Part shown: positions 1-5,357 of the stretch, piece after piece
Layout of the letters: the number at the start of each line of letters is the position of its first letter
How positions within the stretch are numbered: position 1 is the first letter of the stretch
Origin: Candidatus Nanohalarchaeota archaeon
Lineage (GTDB): Archaea; EX4484-52; B79-G9
Direction of reading: 5' to 3'
Assembly: GCA_017610545.1 (NCBI GenBank)
Contig: JAFCBV010000052.1
Location: 1 to 5,364 of the forward strand
DNA length: 5,364 nucleotides
Translations under genes and position numbers: made by a program
The notes under the pieces: generated by a model
What the model saw: the letters and a program-made list of their open reading frames with translations, nothing else
What the model was told of the DNA's origin: nothing
The model's database searches: none

Positions 1-1
1 T

Positions 2-712
2 ATGATTCTTGGACTTCCAGACCCTGTGTTCCTTCTATGGCTTTCTGCTTTTTTTTATATGATTGCTATTCTTTTCCTACTGAAAACCTTTTTGAAGGAA
101 AACACAAAGCTGTTGGATGCTTTTTACGTATATCTTGAAGGCATGTTTTTGATGCATGTGTTTTTTGGAATGGCTTTATTTGTTCCAAGTGCTGCAGAAG
201 CCCTGTATTTATTTGGATTTATTGGCGCCGTTGTAGGCTCTGCGTTTTCAACAAGGTTTTTCCTGTATTCCGAATTCCCGAATCATGAAAAGAAGCTATT
301 TTATTCAATCCTTGCTTTAGGGTTTGTTATGCTGGTTTATCCGGTAGCAATTGGCGAAATAGCGACAATTGGCCTGACTATGACAATGTTGTATCTTATC
401 GCGTTTACAGGTATTTCCTCAAGCATGTATCTTGTATATATCTCTGACAGGGAAGTGGACCATGGGTCAAAAATAAAGAGTCTCGGTAGCGGGCTTGGTA
501 TGTTTTTGTCAAGCGGTGTGGCGAGTACAGTAATCTTATTTGGGGGCCTGACTGCACACATAACTCTTTTTGAGCGCACATTCTACATACCTCAGTTTTT
601 CATGGTGTTGTCTCCAATAATAATATTGGCGTCAATCGTGTGCGGCAGATATGCAGACCATCACGCGATCCCAAACGAAGTGTTATTGAATGCGAAATCC
701 AAAAAGAACTGA
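2..712 (+). CDS. Seven-helix integral membrane protein, function unknown (5' end may lie outside window)
   Basis: I do not recognise the family. The 236 residues show seven hydrophobic segments, roughly 9-30, 43-61, 67-88, 98-115, 122-147, 163-187 and 197-214. Basic residues concentrate in loops 28-36, 95-98, 148-161 and the C-terminal tail (KSKKN), so the positive-inside rule gives an outside N-terminus and a cytosolic C-terminus, the layout of rhodopsin-like sensors. The last helix has no lysine for a retinal Schiff base, so a retinal protein is not supported. No enzyme, transporter or kinase motif is visible, and no soluble domain follows the helices. The reading frame is open to the window edge and the ATG at base 2 may be the start or an internal methionine; with one upstream base visible this cannot be decided. 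The gene converges on the DUF1611-like gene across 40 bp. That it is a real membrane-protein gene is likely; its role is unknown. Confidence 0.82.
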   Translation: MILGLPDPVFLLWLSAFFYMIAILFLLKTFLKENTKLLDAFYVYLEGMFLMHVFFGMALFVPSAAEALYLFGFIGAVVGSAFSTRFFLYSEFPNHEKKLFYSILALGFVMLVYPVAIGEIATIGLTMTMLYLIAFTGISSSMYLVYISDREVDHGSKIKSLGSGLGMFLSSGVASTVILFGGLTAHITLFERTFYIPQFFMVLSPIIILASIVCGRYADHHAIPNEVLLNAKSKKN

Positions 713-733
713 TTCTGATTTCAAATACAACTG

Positions 734-761
734 CAAACGTACAAAAGTTTGTCTAGTTTTT
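734..761 (+). terminator. Possible terminator in the convergent gap
   Basis: Behind the membrane-protein stop codon, CAAAC (734-738) and GTTTG (747-751) form a weak 5-bp inverted repeat, followed by a run of six T at 756-761. Archaeal termination relies mainly on T-runs, so the T6 tract is the more meaningful part. It lies over the last codons of the opposing gene. The stem is weak and the call is tentative. Confidence 0.3.
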
Positions 762-1784
762 TAGGGTGTTTAGATATTGCGTGATTTTTTCCGGTGTCGC
801 AATAATATCGAAAGCCAATATCCCTGTTTTGTTCTCAACATCAGACATGATATTCATCAGTTTTTCCCTTTCGCAACCATACCCGTTAATTATTATAGCA
901 CACACATCTTTTCCTGTTGAGTGCTTTATGAGTGCTATGTGCGACCTTATTTCCTCAATATTTGACCATTTACTGCAAAGCACGACTTTGTCCGGGTTTG
1001 AGCCCAAAAGTACCTGCCACGCGACAATTGCTCCAGCCCTTGACGGCGATATGTCCCGGACAGAAGCCCGAAGCCCGGTCTGCCCTGCAACAAGAATTAT
1101 GTTTGGCTTTTTTTCGTGTTCTATTTTTTTAATTGCAAGACAAATTGCCTGCGCACCGCGCATGGTCGGCATGACTTCAGGAACAATTTGCTCGTCGCAA
1201 CCAATAAACTTTGCGCTTGGCTCTGTTCCGACGGAACCGACAACAAGCCCACTTTCTTCAAGTTTCCGGCACGTTATCATTTGCGCTGTCAGCTTGCCAG
1301 AATTCATGGATGTTCCGGTAAAGCAGACAACAGGCGCCTTTATCGGCTCTTTTTCGAGCAGGGCAATGTACTTTTCGTATTTTGAAAAGGCGCCCGGGTC
1401 TGAAGCATCTTCAAATACGGTATTGTTTTCTTTTGCGAGTGTGCGGAATTTTTCGGTTTTTTCACCATAAAGTATTTTTGACATGCTGTAGACTTTGATT
1501 CCTTTTTTAAGTGCGCACTCGACATTCTTTTTCCATTCAGAAACATTCTCTTTTTTGGTGAAGTAAAAGCCCTCACCGGTTGTTATCATAATGTCAGCAG
1601 GTGTTTCAATAACACTTGAAAAGTCATTTGTTATCCTAAGCCCGTTTTTCCCGCTTCCAAGAAACTCTCCTGTGTCAACACCGTCTAGTTTAGGGCGCTC
1701 GTCATATACTGCAACGACATTGATACAACCAAAGCGCACGATTGCGTGGGCGTTCTGGTCCCAGTGGTGGATTATTGCGTTCAT
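753..1784 (-). CDS. DUF1611 / DgcN-related P-loop protein
   Basis: The 343-residue protein has the two-part layout of DUF1611 (COG3367) proteins. The N-terminal Rossmann-like part (about 1-145) contains a strand reading VVAVYDERPKLDG and a segment GIKVYSMSKILYG followed by a Lys/Glu-rich helix. The C-terminal P-loop part starts at about 150 with Walker A-like GTSMNSGKLT (157-166), then VGTEPSAKFIGCD (185-197) and VAGQTGL (232-238), matching in order the family's P-loop, second glycine-rich motif and GQGSL motif. Characterised bacterial members (DgcN) N-acetylate D-glutamate before catabolism with the enolase-superfamily partner DgcA. The glutamate usually preceding GQGSL is alanine here and other acidic positions differ, so substrate and reaction should not be copied over. 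ATG at 1784 was chosen; a TTG at 1793, 7 nt after AGGATT, would add three residues. It follows the M29-like gene by about 20 bp and is probably co-transcribed. Family placement was made by eye. Confidence 0.72.
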   Translation of the reverse strand: MNAIIHHWDQNAHAIVRFGCINVVAVYDERPKLDGVDTGEFLGSGKNGLRITNDFSSVIETPADIMITTGEGFYFTKKENVSEWKKNVECALKKGIKVYSMSKILYGEKTEKFRTLAKENNTVFEDASDPGAFSKYEKYIALLEKEPIKAPVVCFTGTSMNSGKLTAQMITCRKLEESGLVVGSVGTEPSAKFIGCDEQIVPEVMPTMRGAQAICLAIKKIEHEKKPNIILVAGQTGLRASVRDISPSRAGAIVAWQVLLGSNPDKVVLCSKWSNIEEIRSHIALIKHSTGKDVCAIIINGYGCEREKLMNIMSDVENKTGILAFDIIATPEKITQYLNTLKN

Positions 1785-1800
1785 GACATTCAATATACCG

Positions 1801-1806
1801 AATCCT
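1801..1806 (-). promoter_or_regulatory. Weak Shine-Dalgarno-like AGGATT before the DUF1611-like gene
   Basis: On the minus strand AGGATT overlaps the stop codon of the M29-like gene. It lies 7 nt before a TTG (1793) and 16 nt before the ATG (1784). Only AGGA matches the usual anti-SD complement. Its spacing favours the TTG start, whereas codon preference favours the ATG. It is consistent with translation of the second cistron of a shared message. Confidence 0.3.
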
Positions 1807-2800
1807 ATTTATGTTTTTGTAGCCGCATCCGCTTGATTTCTTCAATGAGTATGCTGCCGTTATCAATTATCTTCTTGCCGTCAAAGAAAACAGTTGGCTT
1901 TCTCAGTACGCCGTCTTTATGGGATTGTGATTCAGTTATTCCACCAAATGATCTGTTCTCACCGAATGCTATATGCACGGTTCCGATGCATTTTTCAGAC
2001 TCGCTTATGGACGAATCAAAAAGCGTCCATGGGTTTGTGCCTATGCCGAGTTCTGCGAGAATGTTCCAGTTTTCAAACCGGCAAAGATATGATGACGCTT
2101 TTTTCGCGTTTTCGCTAAGCGCGTCGACAATCTTTCCATTTTGGACCTTGAAAATGACGTTGTCGAGGAAAACTATTTTCTCCCCTTCAGGGATGGAAAC
2201 GCGGTCAAGCTTCAAAACACCATCTCCGGAAGTTTCTATCGGTGCAACACATACTTCTCCAATTGGAAAGTTGGAGTGCCCGCTTTTTGGTATGAATGCA
2301 TTTTCGAGCTTAACTTTTCTTTTTTCTTTTTTCAAGCGGAATTTCATTCCATGGTTTTCTATTATTACTTCATTTGTATTATCAAGCAGGCACCCGATAA
2401 CGGCATTTATGGTTTCAATGGTGCTGTAATCAAAAGAGCCTGCCCTCTGCATAGTGTCTTTTGAGAGATTTACAACAGACAACACTTTTGCCTTGTTTGC
2501 TTCTGCAATGCGCGTGTATTTGTGATGTGTGTGAGATAATTTTGTCAGCAAAATAATGTTTTTTGCGCTTTGGTATGGTTCCCTGATTTTTTCAAGGCTT
2601 TCTTTTTCTGTGTTTTTTATCGGGATGCCCGTAAGGGGGATATTGCGCTCTTTTGCAATGCTTTCAAGTGCCAAAGTAACATAATTGTATTCCGGTTCGT
2701 GGATGATTGTGAGTTTGTCATTTTTTCCCATAGAAAAAAGCTCAAACATACGGGATGCGCCCTGTTTGAGAGCTGTTTCTGTCAAAATTGTTGATTCCAT
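1805..2800 (-). CDS. M29-family (COG2309) aminopeptidase-like metalloprotein
   Basis: This 331-residue protein matches the M29 aminopeptidase T/AmpS group, cytosolic dinuclear-metal enzymes that remove N-terminal residues from peptides; the group also contains the iron enzyme NicX (2,5-dihydroxypyridine dioxygenase). The five expected metal ligands are visible in order: E182 in NFPIGEVCVAP, E250 in LAELGIGTNP, H276 in GTVHIAFGEN, and H294 and D296 in SQSHKDGV. Residues 1-140 form the N-terminal alpha/beta part and the metal sites fall in the C-terminal half. At 331 aa it is shorter than typical bacterial AmpS (about 400). The tyrosine usually found seven residues after the third ligand (GSAY in AmpS-type proteins) is R283 here, so ordinary aminopeptidase activity is not assured. 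The ATG at 2800 has no visible SD. It lies 72 bp behind SRP54 and about 20 bp ahead of the DUF1611-like gene, suggesting a two-gene peptide or amino-acid unit that may be read through from SRP54. Confidence 0.85.
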   Translation of the reverse strand: MESTILTETALKQGASRMFELFSMGKNDKLTIIHEPEYNYVTLALESIAKERNIPLTGIPIKNTEKESLEKIREPYQSAKNIILLTKLSHTHHKYTRIAEANKAKVLSVVNLSKDTMQRAGSFDYSTIETINAVIGCLLDNTNEVIIENHGMKFRLKKEKRKVKLENAFIPKSGHSNFPIGEVCVAPIETSGDGVLKLDRVSIPEGEKIVFLDNVIFKVQNGKIVDALSENAKKASSYLCRFENWNILAELGIGTNPWTLFDSSISESEKCIGTVHIAFGENRSFGGITESQSHKDGVLRKPTVFFDGKKIIDNGSILIEEIKRMRLQKHK

Positions 2801-2872
2801 GCTAATAGAATGTTCTGCAAAGTTAAAGAGTTTGAGGGGGTGGTGTTGACAGAAAGTTAGATGTTTGGAACC

Positions 2873-4180
2873 CTACGCCCCGCCCATGGCTTTCATGAGG
2901 TTCTTCATAGCCCCGCCTTTTAGGCCGCCGGACTGGAATTTCTTTAGCATCTTTCGAATTTGGCGGAAGTTCTTGATGAGGTTTTTGACCTCTGAGGGCT
3001 CGGTTCCTGCGCCCTTTGCAATTCTTTGCATGCGCGAGGAGTCTATGACTTCAGGGTCTCGTTTCTCTTCAGGAGTCATGCTATCTATGATGTATTTCCA
3101 TAGATCCATTTTTTCCTCCTGCTCGTTCATCATGTGCTTTGGAAGCTTCATCGCGCCAAGCCCGGGGATCATTTCCATTATCTTGCCGAATGAGCCCATC
3201 TTTTTCATGCCTTCCATCTGGGCGTAGAATGATTCGAGCGTGAATTCGCCGTCCATGAGTTCCTGTGCTTTCTTCGGGTCCATCGCGTCCTTTGCTTTTT
3301 CAAGAAGCCCCTCGAGGTCTCCCATGCCAAGCATGCGCGAGACAAAGCGCGTTGGGTCATAGACCTCGAAATCATCCATTTTCTCTCCTGTGCCGATGAA
3401 CTGGACATTTGTGTTTGCAGCGTGGCAGGCAGAAAGTGCACCCCCGCCCTTTGCGCTTGAGTCCATCTTTGTAAGAATAACACCTGTAAGCCCGGCAATG
3501 CCATTGAATTCAACTGCCTGCTTTTTAGCGGCCTGCCCTATGTCGCCTGAGAGAACAAGAAGGCGCTCGTCTGCATTGACGGCTTTGCTTATGCCCTTAA
3601 GCTCATCGCGAAGCTCTGCGTCCAGTGCAGAGCGCCCTGCAGAGTCCACAATCAGCACTTGTCTGCCTGAGAGCTTTTTTAGCCCGTCTTTTGCTACTTT
3701 TGCAGCGTCTTTTTCATCAGTGCCGTAAACATCAACACCAATTTTTTCACCGAGCTGCTTCAATTGCTCGACAGCGGCAGGCCTGTAAGTGTCAGCTGCA
3801 ATCAGCCCAACAGACATGCCTTTTTTCTTGTAGAACGTTGCAAGCTTTGCTGCGCTGGTTGTCTTTCCGGAACCGAATAATCCAACCAGAAGAATCTTTT
3901 TCGGTTTGAGTGAAATTTCAGGCTGTGCCTCGCCAAGAAACTTGATAACCTCAGAATAAACGATTTTTACGACATGTTCCTTTCGCGTGAGCCCTGCCGG
4001 GAGCTTTTCAGAAAGGGCCTCGTCTTTTATCCTTTTTGACAGCTCAAATACCAGCTTGACATCAACGTCTGCCTGAATAAGAGTGCGCTGAAGGTCTTTT
4101 ACCAGTGCCTCGACCGCGCCCTTGTCTGCGACACCGATTCTGGCGAACTTTGTGAGGGCGTCTTTTAGTTTGTCAAACAT
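2873..4180 (-). CDS. srp54: Signal recognition particle subunit SRP54 (GTPase)
   Basis: SRP54 binds 7S RNA and hydrophobic signal sequences on nascent chains and docks with FtsY at the membrane in a GTP-dependent cycle. The 435 residues are full length for an archaeal member and show the N, G and M domains. The N domain (1-about 90) is helical. The G domain has GLFGSGKTT (100-108), DTYRPAA (130-136), DSAGR (179-183), TKMD (237-240) and GTGE (263-266), closing with SRMLGMGDL (281-289). The M domain (290-435) has a methionine-rich finger-loop region around 322-346 and the RNA-binding motif SRMQRIAKGAG (382-392), ending in a Gly/Met/Lys-rich tail. Two motifs deviate from the common form: G3 has Ser for Thr, and the segment normally D-[AG]-x-x-G-Q reads SGDIGQ (211-216). 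The M domain excludes the paralogue FtsY. ATG 4180 is fixed by the conserved MFDKLKDAL-type N-terminus and the TATA box 25 bp upstream. Confidence 0.98.
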   Translation of the reverse strand: MFDKLKDALTKFARIGVADKGAVEALVKDLQRTLIQADVDVKLVFELSKRIKDEALSEKLPAGLTRKEHVVKIVYSEVIKFLGEAQPEISLKPKKILLVGLFGSGKTTSAAKLATFYKKKGMSVGLIAADTYRPAAVEQLKQLGEKIGVDVYGTDEKDAAKVAKDGLKKLSGRQVLIVDSAGRSALDAELRDELKGISKAVNADERLLVLSGDIGQAAKKQAVEFNGIAGLTGVILTKMDSSAKGGGALSACHAANTNVQFIGTGEKMDDFEVYDPTRFVSRMLGMGDLEGLLEKAKDAMDPKKAQELMDGEFTLESFYAQMEGMKKMGSFGKIMEMIPGLGAMKLPKHMMNEQEEKMDLWKYIIDSMTPEEKRDPEVIDSSRMQRIAKGAGTEPSEVKNLIKNFRQIRKMLKKFQSGGLKGGAMKNLMKAMGGA

Positions 4181-4200
4181 ACACAGTAGTTGTGAGTTAT

Positions 4201-4217
4201 GTTTTAAAAAAGGTTTA
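4201..4217 (-). promoter_or_regulatory. TATA/BRE-like promoter of srp54 (leaderless)
   Basis: On the minus strand TAAACC is followed by TTTTTTAAAAC, centred about 25 bp upstream of the SRP54 ATG. That is the distance at which archaeal TBP/TFB start transcription, so the message should begin at or within a few bases of the start codon. No SD lies between box and ATG, which agrees with a leaderless transcript. TAAACC next to the box could be part of the BRE. Confidence 0.6.
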
Positions 4218-4245
4218 GCGGCCGGGTTTAGAATTCACGGGTTTA
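4212..4245. repeat. Three short direct repeats (GGTTTA / TAAACC) upstream of srp54
   Basis: GGTTTA occurs at 4212-4217, 4225-4230 and 4240-4245; the last two share the longer CGGGTTTA (4223-4230 and 4238-4245). The start-to-start spacing is 13 and 15 bp, a little over one helical turn. They lie just upstream of the srp54 TATA box, so on the transcribed strand TAAACC is repeated in phase with the promoter. They could be regulator sites or chance. Confidence 0.4.
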
Positions 4246-4290
4246 ACGATATTGAAAAGAGATTCGGATGAATGACTATGTGTGCTTTAA

Positions 4291-4788
4291 TTACTTATTC
4301 AAGTAATTTCGTGCATTATCGTTTGTTAAAACGGCGTGGTATATAAATCGTTCTCTGCCATCGGATTTTTTTATAAAATCCGGGGGGCTGGGGTTAAACT
4401 TATATTCGCTCAATATTTTTTGAGTTTCCGGCTGTGAAAGAATATCATCTAATTCCTGACCGGGTGATTTTTTACCAAAGTATTGTCTTATTTTTTCCCC
4501 GATGAATAAATTCACACAATCATTAGAAATTCCCGCACATAATTTCATTTCACCCGGGCTTGTCCAATGAGGGCCGACAAAATCTTCTGCCACGGTTATT
4601 TTAAAATATATTTCTGCTTCAGGACACTCTTCAGATTTTTTTGAATATTTGACTGCGGTTTCATTTTCTCCGGGCGTAGTACATTCACGAGTCCAAAGAG
4701 ACTCTGTATTTTTGATGCCAAGTATTTCTTTTAATATTGAATTTGCTAGCTTGGTTTTATCTGTGGGGTTTAATGTGTTGGAATCCAT
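4291..4788 (-). CDS. Hypothetical 165-aa cysteine-containing protein
   Basis: I do not recognise this protein. It has 165 residues, no signal peptide and no membrane segment, so it is probably cytosolic. The N-terminus (10-25) is a predicted amphipathic helix. The middle (45-100) alternates strand-like stretches such as AEIYFKITVAEDF and MKLCAGISNDCVNLFIGEKI; a helix follows at about 111-128, then a Pro-rich turn NPSPPD and a final strand-helix ERFIYHAVLTNDNARNYL. Cysteines are at 36, 55, 84 and 91, not spaced as a standard zinc ribbon. Support as a real gene comes from its composition, the lack of any competing open frame, and a well-placed TATA box plus palindrome directly upstream, so its expression is probably controlled. 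It lies 110 bp ahead of SRP54 but has its own promoter, as does SRP54, so the two need not be functionally linked. Confidence 0.75.
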   Translation of the reverse strand: MDSNTLNPTDKTKLANSILKEILGIKNTESLWTRECTTPGENETAVKYSKKSEECPEAEIYFKITVAEDFVGPHWTSPGEMKLCAGISNDCVNLFIGEKIRQYFGKKSPGQELDDILSQPETQKILSEYKFNPSPPDFIKKSDGRERFIYHAVLTNDNARNYLNK

Positions 4789-4791
4789 AGT

Positions 4792-4813
4792 ATCACAACT
4801 TATGAGTTGTGAT
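4792..4813. promoter_or_regulatory. Perfect 22-bp palindromic operator candidate
   Basis: ATCACAACT (4792-4800) and AGTTGTGAT (4805-4813) are exact reverse complements separated by four bases. The element lies between the TATA box (4819-4826) and the ATG (4788) of the 165-aa gene and should cover the transcription start, expected near 4797. A dimeric repressor bound here would block initiation. Because transcription would begin inside the element, an RNA hairpin role is less likely than a DNA operator. Confidence 0.6.
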
Positions 4814-4818
4814 GCAGA

Positions 4819-4826
4819 TTTATAAA
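4819..4826 (-). promoter_or_regulatory. TATA box of the 165-aa gene
   Basis: TTTATAAA is centred 34 bp upstream of the ATG at 4788. On the minus strand it is preceded by an A-rich CACAAAAAAGAGTG that could hold a BRE. With initiation about 25 bp downstream, the leader would be some 9 nt and lack an SD. The spacing to the palindrome fits a repressible promoter. Confidence 0.55.
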
Positions 4827-4882
4827 CACTCTTTTTTGTGTAAAACGCCCGGACATTGAGTAGAACTACTTATGCACACCAC

Positions 4883-4897
4883 AAAAGCCGAAGCCCT
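4883..4897 (-). terminator. Weak UUCG hairpin with U-rich end behind the 135-aa gene
   Basis: On the minus strand AGGGC-TTCG-GCTTTT can fold as a 5-bp stem (two G-C pairs, two G-U, one A-U) capped by a UUCG tetraloop and running into four T. It lies about 28 nt after the stop at 4925. The stem is short, so this is only a possible transcript end. Confidence 0.25.
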
Positions 4898-4924
4898 AAA
4901 GAATGAATGCCGCTAACAGCGCGC

Positions 4925-5332
4925 TTATGAAATATCCAGAAAACGTTTAAGCGATCCATCGTCCCAAGAAAATGTTTTTTCCGCATTCCCTGGTCTGAAC
5001 TGATCTGCGTTTTCGTTTTTGTCTGATACAAAATATCTTGAGTTCGGCAACAGATGCGTTTCTGCCAATTCAATTATGGTATTGATGGCAATTATTTGTT
5101 CATTTGCACAGTCTTCGCCATGCCTTTCGAGCAACCGATTATATGCAGTCGACTTAACGGATTTCATATTTTCTACAATCTCAGAACCCATATATTGCAG
5201 GCCTTTTTCATATTTTTTAACAAACAGCCCGGTAGGTACTGTGAACTCAAACTCAGATCCACATAATCTATTTTCTACAAATGTTATTGACGCATAAGGC
5301 AAAGTAACCACCACTATTAACAACACAAGCAT
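4925..5332 (-). CDS. Hypothetical 135-aa protein, faintly ZapA-like layout
   Basis: I do not recognise a family with confidence. Read from ATG 5332, the N-terminus MLVLLIVVVTLPYAS looks like a short hydrophobic segment without a basic n-region. The rest has two strand-like stretches (about 15-20 and 27-32), a helix around 36-61 (GLQYMGSEIVENMKSV), a second helix at 77-94 (NEQIIAINTIIELAETHL) and a polar tail rich in Asn, Asp and Lys. This strand-strand-helix-helix order, with YMGSEIVENMKSV against the YVAGIVDDKMREI region of ZapA as I recall it, resembles the cell-division protein ZapA, but similarity is slight. The start is uncertain: a TATA-like TATTTAAATA abuts ATG 5332, so transcription would begin inside the frame and a leaderless GTG at 5314 or 5311 is possible, removing the hydrophobic start. 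An in-frame TAA two codons upstream rules out a longer protein. Confidence 0.68.
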   Translation of the reverse strand: MLVLLIVVVTLPYASITFVENRLCGSEFEFTVPTGLFVKKYEKGLQYMGSEIVENMKSVKSTAYNRLLERHGEDCANEQIIAINTIIELAETHLLPNSRYFVSDKNENADQFRPGNAEKTFSWDDGSLKRFLDIS

Positions 5333-5357
5333 TATTTAAATACGTATTGGTGGTTAC
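5304..5357. repeat. 10-bp perfect inverted repeat flanking the 135-aa gene's promoter
   Basis: GTAACCACCA (5304-5313) and TGGTGGTTAC (5348-5357) are exact reverse complements, 34 bp apart and centred at about 5330. They enclose the palindromic TATA-like box and the annotated ATG of the 135-aa gene. As read outward from the box, each transcription direction meets the same TGGTGGTTAC about 10-25 bp away, as expected for a paired operator on a symmetric promoter. Confidence 0.6.
5333..5342. promoter_or_regulatory. Palindromic TATA-like box, possibly bidirectional
   Basis: TATTTAAATA reads the same on both strands. Its centre is about 24-27 bp from GTG codons at 5314 and 5311 on the minus strand and 20 bp from an ATG at 5358 on the plus strand, so it could drive either or both directions. 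It is too close to the minus-strand ATG 5332 to be that start's leaderless promoter. Confidence 0.45.

Noticed and set aside
2..712. Microbial rhodopsin
   Set aside because: Seven helices are present but no lysine in the last helix and none of the retinal-pocket motifs.
766..1470. 234-aa open frame on the plus strand
   Set aside because: Lies antisense within the DUF1611-like gene, whose protein has recognisable motifs; the plus-strand translation is Ser/Cys/Ile-rich with no coherent domain.
1746..2429. 227-aa open frame on the plus strand
   Set aside because: Antisense to the M29-like gene, which carries all five metal ligands; the composition (Phe/Ser-rich) is that of a reverse-strand shadow.
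2801..2872. Separate promoter or terminator between srp54 and the M29-like gene
   Set aside because: Only a poor TATA-like TTTAA about 25 bp before the ATG and no long T-run on the minus strand; neither a promoter nor a terminator can be supported, so read-through remains possible.
2865..3909. Several open frames on the plus strand and a 102-aa minus-strand frame across srp54
   Set aside because: All overlap the unmistakable SRP54 coding sequence in other frames.
4831..4924. Possible tRNA or structured RNA between the two small genes
   Set aside because: No cloverleaf, no T-loop GTTCRA motif, and only short hairpins; the palindrome AGTAGAACTACT (4859-4870) has a two-base centre and cannot fold as a stable RNA stem.
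4870..5297. Small frames of 67-92 aa overlapping the 135-aa gene on both strands
   Set aside because: The competing 135-aa frame is longer and has a more protein-like alternation of helices and strands; the others lack promoter support.
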